Shown: positions 6,426-11,520 of the stretch, in pieces
How positions within the stretch are numbered: the first letter of the stretch is position 1
How the letters are laid out: every line of letters starts with the position of its first letter
Source of the DNA: an uncultured Oscillospiraceae bacterium
GTDB lineage: Bacteria > Bacillota > Clostridia > Oscillospirales > Ruminococcaceae
Assembly (NCBI GenBank): GCA_910587135.1
Contig: CAJULF010000003.1
Location: forward strand, 92,503 to 104,022
DNA length: 11,520 bases
Reading direction: 5' to 3'
Position numbers and translations under genes: made by a program
Notes under the pieces: generated by a model
Databases searched by the model: none
What the model saw: only the letters and a program-made list of their open reading frames with translations
What the model was told of the DNA's origin: nothing

Positions 6426-7409
6426 ATGAGCTTAAACGAAAAATATTACGCCGCCGCCCACTTTCAGCTGGACAAAAGGCGGGAGCACAACAAGACGACG
6501 GAGGAAAAGCGCAGAAACGAGGTATTGCGGACATTACCCGAATACGGGCAGCTTGAGGCGCGGCTGGCTCTTACTGCTTCAAAAATAGCTCCCGCTATAT
6601 TGTCGCACGACGGGAACGTAACGGAGCTTATTGAAAAGCTCCGCAGGGAAAATCTCAATATTCAGCGCAACATGGCGGCGCTCCTTGAAAAAAGCGGTCT
6701 GCCCGTGGATTACCTCGACCCGATATACACCTGTCCCGTGTGCCGCGACAGGGGCTATGCCGACGGAAAGTGGTGCGGCTGCTTCATGAAGCTGGTGTAC
6801 GCGGCGGCTTCAAAGGATATGAATGAACAGGCAGCGATGACCTTAAGCAGGTTTGATGATTTTAATCTCAATTTTTATCCCGACGCCCCGTGTCCCGACA
6901 ATCCCGCCGTAAGCCAGAAATCGGCAATGACGGAGGTGTTCACCTACTGCTTTAAGTTTGCCGAAAATTTTGACGGCAGCGAGAGTGGTATTCTTATGAT
7001 GGGAGCGACGGGTCTGGGAAAAACTCATCTTTCGCTGGCGATAGCCAACAGGGTCATTGAAAGAGGGTACAGCGTGATTTACGGCTCAACGCCCGAAATC
7101 CTGAGAACGCTGAACAGCGAGCAGTTCGGACGCTCCGACGGAGATACGATGTCGCTGCTGATGGGCTGCGATCTGTTGGTTTTGGACGATCTGGGCGCGG
7201 AAAACAGCTCGGAGTACAATCTCTCGCAGATTTATGAGATAATCAACGCGAGGATAAACCGCAGGCTCCCGATGATCGTAAGCACAAACTTTTCCGTGCG
7301 CGAGCTGCCCGAGAGATATTCCGACAGAATATGCTCCAGACTGTTCAGTATGTATAAAATGCTGTTTTACGGCAGCGACAACAGACTAAAGGTCAATAAT
7401 CAAAATTAA
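6426..7409 (+). CDS. DnaC/DnaI-like helicase-loader ATPase
   Basis: This 327-residue AAA+ ATPase should deliver the replicative DNA helicase to the origin or primosome. The N-terminal part (1 to about 95) is charged and helical. Four cysteines, CPVC (103-106) and CGC (117-119), form a probable zinc-binding site like that of DnaI. The AAA+ core shows Walker A GATGLGKT (193-200), Walker B LLVLDDLGAE (250-259), the sensor-1 motif STN (286-288) and a candidate arginine finger in SDRICSRL (299-306). The pairing with a DnaD-type protein just upstream supports the role. The start is the ATG in frame with family-like sequence. The ribosome binding site is poor, so translation is probably coupled to the DnaD-like gene 15 bases before it. 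Confidence 0.88.
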   Translation: MSLNEKYYAAAHFQLDKRREHNKTTEEKRRNEVLRTLPEYGQLEARLALTASKIAPAILSHDGNVTELIEKLRRENLNIQRNMAALLEKSGLPVDYLDPIYTCPVCRDRGYADGKWCGCFMKLVYAAASKDMNEQAAMTLSRFDDFNLNFYPDAPCPDNPAVSQKSAMTEVFTYCFKFAENFDGSESGILMMGATGLGKTHLSLAIANRVIERGYSVIYGSTPEILRTLNSEQFGRSDGDTMSLLMGCDLLVLDDLGAENSSEYNLSQIYEIINARINRRLPMIVSTNFSVRELPERYSDRICSRLFSMYKMLFYGSDNRLKVNNQN

Positions 7410-7428
7410 TATATTGGAGGAGATCATT

Positions 7429-8514
7429 ATGGGAAAATTAAGGATAGGTATTCTTACCAGCGGCGGCGACTGCCCCGGGCTTAACGCCACGATTCGCGGC
7501 GTGGCAAAAGCCACCTATGAGTGCTTCGGCGAGGATAAGGTGGAGATAGTGGGCATACACGACGGATATCACGGGCTAATCCATGGAGCTTACAAGGAAA
7601 TGCAGCCCTCGGATTTTTCGGGGATACTGACGACGGGCGGCACTATCCTCGGCACAAAGCGCACCCCGTTCAAGATGATGCAGATAATCGAAGACGATAA
7701 AGTGGACAAGGTTAAGGAAATGAAGCAGACCTACAAGGAGCTTAAGCTGGACTGCCTGTTCACGCTCGGCGGCAACGGAACCCACAAGACCGCCAATATG
7801 CTCTCCGAGGAGGGGCTGAATGTTATCGGTCTGCCGAAAACAATCGACAACGACATATTTGGTACTGACGTTACTTTCGGTTTCCACACTGCGGTGGATA
7901 TCGGCACGGAGGTCATTGACCGCATTCACACCACGGCGAACTCACACAGCCGTATTATGTGCATAGAGATAATGGGCAACAAAGCAGGCTGGCTCACGCT
8001 GTACAGCGGTCTGGCAGGCGGCGCGGATATTATTCTGCTGCCCGAGATCCCCTATGATATAGATAAAGTGGCGCAGGCTTGTCAGCGCCGCGCGGACGCA
8101 GGCAAGGCGTTCTCCATTCTCGCCATAGCAGAGGGCTGCTATGACGTTGAGGAGGCAAAGCTCAAGAAAAAGGAGCGCACAAAGCTCCGCGCCGACCGCG
8201 GCGAAACCACCGCGACCGCTCGTATCGCCAAGGAAATTCAGATTAAAACGGGGCTTGAAACCAGAACGGTCGTTCCCGGGCATATTCTGCGCGGCGGCAG
8301 TCCCTCGGCTTATGACAGAGTTCTCGCGACCCAGTTCGGCGCTCACGCGGCGCAGCTTCTCAAAAAGGAAAAATTCGGATATACCGTCGCTATGGTTGAC
8401 GGGAAAATAACCGAAAACCCGCTGGGCGACGTGGCTATGAAAACCAAATTCGTCCCCGAGGACTGCAATATGGTAAAGACCGCAAAGGATATCGGTATTT
8501 CCTTTGGTGACTGA
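7429..8514 (+). CDS. 6-phosphofructokinase, ATP type with Lys at the PPi-marker site
   Basis: This 361-residue cytoplasmic enzyme phosphorylates fructose 6-phosphate to fructose 1,6-bisphosphate. Motifs: GGDCPG (12-17), GGNGT (114-118), PKTIDND (136-142, catalytic Asp140), MGNKAGW (182-188), AEG (234-236) and PGHILRGG (283-290). Gly at the second key site of GGNGT (E. coli Gly104) indicates ATP as donor, while the Lys of PKTIDND (E. coli position 124) is typical of the mixed group III enzymes. Two residues are unusual against E. coli PfkA: Asn for the metal-contacting Asp103, and Asn for the Arg of the MGR motif. The start at 7429 has GGAGGA seven bases upstream; a TTG five codons earlier is disfavoured. 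It follows the helicase-loader gene by 19 bases with no promoter seen between, so it is probably in that operon. Confidence 0.93.
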   Translation: MGKLRIGILTSGGDCPGLNATIRGVAKATYECFGEDKVEIVGIHDGYHGLIHGAYKEMQPSDFSGILTTGGTILGTKRTPFKMMQIIEDDKVDKVKEMKQTYKELKLDCLFTLGGNGTHKTANMLSEEGLNVIGLPKTIDNDIFGTDVTFGFHTAVDIGTEVIDRIHTTANSHSRIMCIEIMGNKAGWLTLYSGLAGGADIILLPEIPYDIDKVAQACQRRADAGKAFSILAIAEGCYDVEEAKLKKKERTKLRADRGETTATARIAKEIQIKTGLETRTVVPGHILRGGSPSAYDRVLATQFGAHAAQLLKKEKFGYTVAMVDGKITENPLGDVAMKTKFVPEDCNMVKTAKDIGISFGD

Positions 8515-8527
8515 ATATGACGCAAAT

Positions 8528-8560
8528 GGGGGAACAGCCTTTCGCGTTCCCCCTCTTTAA
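8528..8560 (+). terminator. Intercistronic hairpin after pfkA
   Basis: GGGGGAAC (8528-8535) pairs perfectly with GTTCCCCC (8546-8553) around a 10-base loop, followed by TCTTTAA. The T tract is short, so termination is probably partial. No promoter can be seen between it and the next gene 20 bases on, so some read-through is likely to supply the downstream genes. Confidence 0.55.
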
Positions 8561-8572
8561 ATGGAGGATATC

Positions 8573-8899
8573 ATGAAAAAATTTGACGAAAGCTATATTC
8601 TGCTGAAGGAAATGTATAATGACGGCTACTTCCCCGACTTTCTTGTGGATAAAGTAAAAGAGCTTATTTATCCCGTTATTGCTTTGCTTGAAAGCGGTGA
8701 GAAGAACAAGGATATCATACAGGCTCAGCTTGACAAGATGACGCTTGCAATAAACGATTTGCAGGAGGAATTTGAGGATAACGACAGCGAGATAGAAACC
8801 GTTGCGCGGGACAGCATAGGAGTAACGGTGGAGTATATCCTGAAATGGTTTGATATCGATATCGACATAGAAGACGCTATTGGCGAAAGGGATTGGTGA
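8573..8899 (+). CDS. DUF5713-like protein of unknown function
   Basis: This is a small acidic, largely helical protein of 108 residues, probably cytoplasmic, with no signal peptide or membrane segment. The N-terminal block with LLKEMYNDGYFPDFLVDKVKEL and the acidic stretch EEFEDNDSEIETVARDSIG, with a C-terminal RDW, are what I recall of family DUF5713. That is from memory, not a search. No catalytic motif is evident. An upstream in-frame ATG (8561) exists, but GGAGG lies between the two ATGs, five bases before 8573, which decides the start. In the one 60-base line I counted, G+C is 24 of 60, against 39 of 60 in a line of pfkA. The next gene begins two bases after its stop. Confidence 0.8.
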   Translation: MKKFDESYILLKEMYNDGYFPDFLVDKVKELIYPVIALLESGEKNKDIIQAQLDKMTLAINDLQEEFEDNDSEIETVARDSIGVTVEYILKWFDIDIDIEDAIGERDW

Positions 8900-8901
8900 G
8901 C

Positions 8902-9366
8902 ATGTCCCCCGAAGATATTATAAGTTATTGTCTTGATAATCTCGGCGGTGCTGTTTTAACTGAAAGCTGGGGAGAAAAAGGAATTTTCTACAATCCTGAG
9001 GGACTGCTGAAGCACGGCGTATACATACTCACCGTCAAGGAAAAGGATGGCGAAAACGACCGCGCATCAAACCTTGACAGGGACGGGATTTTCCGAATAA
9101 ATATCGGAGTAAGAAAAAGCACCTTTTCGGATCTGTTCGGGGATATTCCCAAGCGCCCGCAAAAGGGCGGCGTCGTGGAGATGGATTATGATTTCACCTT
9201 GCTTGACAAGCTGCTTCCCCACCCCGTTTACGCTTGGATGGGCTGGATCTGCGTGCTCAATCCCTCCGAAAAAACCTTTGGGGAAATAAAGCCTTTTATT
9301 CATGAAGCGTACGAGCTTGCAAAGGAAAAGTATGCAAAACGAAAAGATATCAATCAGGAAATATGA
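8902..9366 (+). CDS. DUF6194-like protein of unknown function
   Basis: This 154-residue soluble protein has no signal peptide. The opening MSPEDIISYCL, the block KEKDGENDRASNLDR, YDFTLLDKLLPHPVYAWMGW and the ending with an LNPS motif recall family DUF6194 (recognised from memory). These small proteins have the look of the YjbR/MmcQ-like group found as single genes in many bacteria, but that relation is my inference. No catalytic residues are obvious. The frame is open three codons further back to a TTG. ATG 8902 fits the family start and leaves two bases after the preceding stop. The ribosome binding site is modest (AAAGGG, ten bases upstream), which suggests coupling to the upstream gene. 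Its 3' end overlaps the acetyltransferase gene by 35 bases. Confidence 0.8.
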   Translation: MSPEDIISYCLDNLGGAVLTESWGEKGIFYNPEGLLKHGVYILTVKEKDGENDRASNLDRDGIFRINIGVRKSTFSDLFGDIPKRPQKGGVVEMDYDFTLLDKLLPHPVYAWMGWICVLNPSEKTFGEIKPFIHEAYELAKEKYAKRKDINQEI

Positions 9367-9790
9367 CGATAAAGACCGCCAAAGTGTAATCGACTTTCTG
9401 CGTAAATGCCTGCCGCAGTCCGGCAGGGAACTTGATATAGACGGGCGGCACAAGATATATCGGGATATTGATAGAAACTTCGAGCTTTTCCTCTGTATGC
9501 GCGAGGGTGAAATGATGATCGGTACTGTGGCGGTAAAACGCCATGACAGCATGCGCTGTGAGCTTAAGTCGCTATATCTCTCGGGGGAATACCACGGAAA
9601 AGGTCTCGGATACAGGCTGCTTGAACAGTCGATCAAATACGCGCGTGAAAAGGGATACTCCGCTATGTATCTTGACTCCCTTTCCGCAAGCGTAAAAGCG
9701 CTTGCTTTGTACCGGAAAGCGGGTTTTTTACCCACCGAGCGTTACAACGACAATCCCCACGCGGACGTTTTTATGGTTATAAAATTGTAA
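9332..9790 (+). CDS. GNAT-family N-acetyltransferase
   Basis: This 152-residue protein has the GNAT fold, which moves an acetyl group from acetyl-CoA to an amine. Motif A is clear: a beta strand LKSLYL (78-83) followed by the acetyl-CoA phosphate-binding loop EYHGKGLGYRLLEQS (86-100) and a helix. Motif B is represented by ALYRKAGF (125-132), a typical C-terminal GNAT signature. The substrate cannot be read from the sequence. ATG 9332 has AAAGGA five bases upstream and begins the domain in the usual way. An upstream ATG (9302) would lengthen the overlap with the preceding gene and lacks a site. The start lies 35 bases inside the DUF6194-like gene, so the two are probably translationally coupled. 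The PPi-type phosphofructokinase gene begins 17 bases downstream. Confidence 0.9.
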   Translation: MQNEKISIRKYDDKDRQSVIDFLRKCLPQSGRELDIDGRHKIYRDIDRNFELFLCMREGEMMIGTVAVKRHDSMRCELKSLYLSGEYHGKGLGYRLLEQSIKYAREKGYSAMYLDSLSASVKALALYRKAGFLPTERYNDNPHADVFMVIKL

Positions 9791-9807
9791 GGAAAAGGAA
9801 ACAAACT

Positions 9808-11019
9808 ATGTTTAATATTGCGGTTGCACAATCGGGCGGTCCCACCGCCGCTATCAACTCCTCATTAGCAGGGGTATTTTCGGGAGCTGAGGCGTATCCC
9901 GAGGTGGACGAAATATTCGGCTCGGAAAACGGCATCGAGGGCATACTTCAAAACAGACTGCTGAATCTCCGCAACATAATAATGGATGAGCGGGACAAAC
10001 AGCTGCTTATGAAAACACCGTCCACAATTCTCGGCAGCTGCCGCTTCAAGCTTAAGGATTTTGAGGAGGACGAGGAAAACTACCGCAAAATACTGGATAC
10101 CTTCAAGCGGCACAATATCAGGGCTTTTTTCTATATAGGCGGCAACGACAGTATGGACACTGTTATGAAGCTGGACAGATATTTCAAGGCAAAGGGCATG
10201 GACATCAAGGTCGTGGGAGTACCCAAAACCATCGATAACGACGTTACCGAAACCGATCATACTCCGGGGTTCGGTTCAGCGGCAAAGTATGTCGCAACCT
10301 CCCTTCAGGAGATAATACGCGACAGCAGGGTCTACTCCATTCCGTCGGTGACGATAGTCGAGATAATGGGACGCGATGCCGGCTGGCTTGCGGCTTCCTC
10401 CTGTGTGCTGAGAGCGAACGGCGAGCCCGCTCCGCACATGATATATCTGCCCGAGAGCGACTTTTCACCCGAAAAATATCTTGAGGACGTGCGGCAGGCG
10501 CAGCTGCGCTACAAGGCGGTCATTGTTGCGGTTTCAGAGGGTATACGGTGCGAAACGGGCGGCTTCTCCTCGGAGCTTACCGATGCCTTCGGACACAAAT
10601 ACCTTTCGGGTATAGGAAAATATCTTGAAAAATACACCTCGGAACACCTCGGCTGCAAGGTACGCTCGATAGAGCTTAATGTTATGCAGAGGTGCAGCTC
10701 TCACATAGCCTCCCTTACCGACATAGAGGAGGCGGAGCGCATCGGCAGAGCCTCCATCTCCGCCGCGCTTACCGAGGAGAAAAGCGGCGTGATGATGGCA
10801 TTCAGGCGCATCAGCAACAATCCCTATCGCGTAGAAATAATTACTGCGGACATTACCAAGATAGCCAACCGCGAAAAGAAATTTCCCCGTGAGTGGATAA
10901 ACTCCGAGGGCAATAACGTCACCATTGACGCACTCAACTATTTTCTTCCGCTTATTCAGGGGGAGCCGGAGATCGAGTACCGCAACGGTATCCCCGTTCA
11001 TTTTAGGCTTAATCAATAG
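9808..11019 (+). CDS. Pyrophosphate-type 6-phosphofructokinase
   Basis: This 403-residue enzyme is predicted to make fructose 1,6-bisphosphate from fructose 6-phosphate using pyrophosphate (EC 2.7.1.90), reversibly. Motifs: SGGPTAAIN (9-17), GGNDS (111-115), PKTIDND (139-145), MGRDAGW (187-193), SEG (243-245) and the MQRCSSH region (293-299) that replaces the HIQRGG block of ATP enzymes. The Asp of GGNDS, where ATP enzymes have Gly104, together with the Lys of PKTIDND is the accepted signature for PPi use. Length is typical of short bacterial Pfp. The donor is inferred from these residues. AAAGG about eight bases upstream supports the start. It is the last gene of a tight four-gene run and is followed directly by a strong terminator. 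Confidence 0.92.
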   Translation: MFNIAVAQSGGPTAAINSSLAGVFSGAEAYPEVDEIFGSENGIEGILQNRLLNLRNIIMDERDKQLLMKTPSTILGSCRFKLKDFEEDEENYRKILDTFKRHNIRAFFYIGGNDSMDTVMKLDRYFKAKGMDIKVVGVPKTIDNDVTETDHTPGFGSAAKYVATSLQEIIRDSRVYSIPSVTIVEIMGRDAGWLAASSCVLRANGEPAPHMIYLPESDFSPEKYLEDVRQAQLRYKAVIVAVSEGIRCETGGFSSELTDAFGHKYLSGIGKYLEKYTSEHLGCKVRSIELNVMQRCSSHIASLTDIEEAERIGRASISAALTEEKSGVMMAFRRISNNPYRVEIITADITKIANREKKFPREWINSEGNNVTIDALNYFLPLIQGEPEIEYRNGIPVHFRLNQ

Positions 11020-11020
11020 C

Positions 11021-11070
11021 CTTTTGGGTATGCGGAGCTTTCACCCGCTCCGCATACCCAAAAGCTTTTT
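11021..11070 (+). terminator. Strong rho-independent terminator after the PPi-PFK gene
   Basis: A perfect 18-bp stem (11021-11038 with 11047-11064) closes an 8-base loop and is followed by CTTTTT. The stem starts two bases after the stop codon. The left part of the stem also contains A/T pairs, so the terminator could work in both directions. Confidence 0.93.
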
Positions 11071-11096
11071 GAAAAAATTCCGTATTTTTTCAAAAA
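11066..11096. repeat. A/T-rich perfect palindrome behind the terminator
   Basis: TTTTTGAAAAAAT (11066-11078) and ATTTTTTCAAAAA (11084-11096) are exact reverse complements around a 5-base loop. It shares the T run of the preceding terminator and ends six bases before the -35 box of the tRNA promoter. It may be a back-up terminator on the minus strand, or an AT-rich element upstream of the promoter. Confidence 0.5.
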
Positions 11097-11101
11097 AGGG
11101 G

Positions 11102-11130
11102 TTGACAAAGCTGAAACAATGTGGTATAAT
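11102..11130 (+). promoter_or_regulatory. Consensus sigma-A promoter for tRNA-fMet
   Basis: TTGACA (11102-11107), a 17-base spacer and TATAAT (11125-11130), with TG one base before the -10. Both boxes match consensus exactly, as expected for a stable-RNA promoter. Transcription should start near 11137, about 28 bases before the mature tRNA. Confidence 0.93.
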
Positions 11131-11164
11131 AGAAAAGCATTCGGAAATAATGAATGTGAGATAT

Positions 11165-11241
<77 letters not shown>

Positions 11242-11259
11242 CCGCACTAACGCGGTTTT

Positions 11260-11298
11260 AAAATCGGGAAAGGTCGTTATGTCCTTTCCCGATTTTCT
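11260..11298 (+). terminator. Terminator after tRNA-fMet
   Basis: A perfect 14-bp stem, AAAATCGGGAAAGG (11260-11273) with CCTTTCCCGATTTT (11283-11296), has a 9-base loop and ends in TTTTC. A smaller CCGC/GCGG hairpin followed by TTTT (11242-11259) lies just before it. The A/T flanks make it likely to work from both sides. Confidence 0.85.
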
Positions 11299-11397
11299 TC
11301 AAATAATAACCTTTTTATCAGCAAATAACACTTATAAAGTTTTCAATGTTCATAAAACTCATAAAAAATTCGGCTTTTTGCTAAAACATCTTGATAT

Positions 11398-11473
11398 GGG
11401 GCATTAGCGCAGTTGGGAGCGCATCACACTGGCAGTGTGGGGGTCACGGGTTCGAATCCCGTATGCTCCACCA
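11398..11473 (+). tRNA. tRNA-Ala (GGC)
   Basis: This is a 76-base cloverleaf with encoded CCA: acceptor GGGGCAT/ATGCTCC, D stem GCGC/GCGC, anticodon loop CTGGCAG with GGC at 11431-11433, T stem ACGGG/CCCGT. The acceptor stem carries the G3-U70 wobble pair, the main identity element for alanyl-tRNA synthetase, which supports the reading. A terminator separates it from tRNA-fMet. The upstream AT-rich stretch (11300-11397) has only weak promoter-like boxes, so its promoter is not clear. Confidence 0.95.
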
Positions 11474-11496
11474 AAATTATCGCTGGTCGAACACCA

Positions 11497-11519
11497 GGGA
11501 GCACCGTTTTCGTGTTCCC
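11497..11519 (+). terminator. Probable terminator hairpin after tRNA-Ala, cut by the window end
   Basis: GGGAGCAC (11497-11504) pairs with GTGTTCCC (11512-11519) at 7 of 8 positions around a 7-base loop. The expected T run would fall just past the end of the window, so it cannot be seen. Confidence 0.6.
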
Positions 11520-11520
11520 C

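Overview
The window looks like chromosomal DNA from an anaerobic Firmicute of the class Clostridia, most likely of the Ruminococcus/Oscillospiraceae type. The support is a GerA-type spore germination protein, a two-module DnaD protein beside a DnaC/DnaI-type helicase loader, strong Shine-Dalgarno sites of the GGAGG type, near-consensus sigma-A promoters, tRNA genes that encode CCA, and paired ATP-type and PPi-type phosphofructokinases. No transposase, phage structural gene, CRISPR array or plasmid function was seen.

Layout. (1) 1-324 has no convincing gene but holds perfect hairpins and one copy of a dispersed repeat. (2) 325-1827, minus strand: a stand-alone GerA-family membrane protein with a candidate forespore (sigma-G-like) promoter. 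(3) 1828-2585: a divergent intergenic region filled with nested inverted repeats (about 1997-2293) and a second copy of the dispersed repeat, ending in a very good promoter with a palindrome over its -35 box. (4) 2586-4898: a CtpE-like P-type cation ATPase. (5) 4899-5282: an intergenic stretch with two promoters and a foldable segment that could be a structured leader or small RNA. (6) 5283-8514: DnaD-domain protein, DnaC/DnaI-like ATPase and ATP-type 6-phosphofructokinase, closely spaced and probably co-transcribed. (7) 8573-11019: a DUF5713-like protein, a DUF6194-like protein, a GNAT acetyltransferase and a PPi-type phosphofructokinase, tightly packed or overlapping, ending in a strong terminator. 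(8) 11102-11520: a consensus promoter, initiator tRNA-fMet, a terminator, tRNA-Ala(GGC) and the start of another terminator hairpin.

How the genes fit together. The DnaD/DnaC pair would load the replicative helicase. The two phosphofructokinases would act at the same glycolytic step with different phosphoryl donors (ATP in one, pyrophosphate in the other). They flank three small genes that are visibly more AT-rich at the 5' end. The GerA protein and the ATPase are divergently transcribed and probably unrelated in function. Most of the window is ordinary housekeeping DNA. The least explained parts are the palindromic element between gerA and the ATPase, the structured segment before dnaD, and the PFK / small-gene / PFK arrangement.
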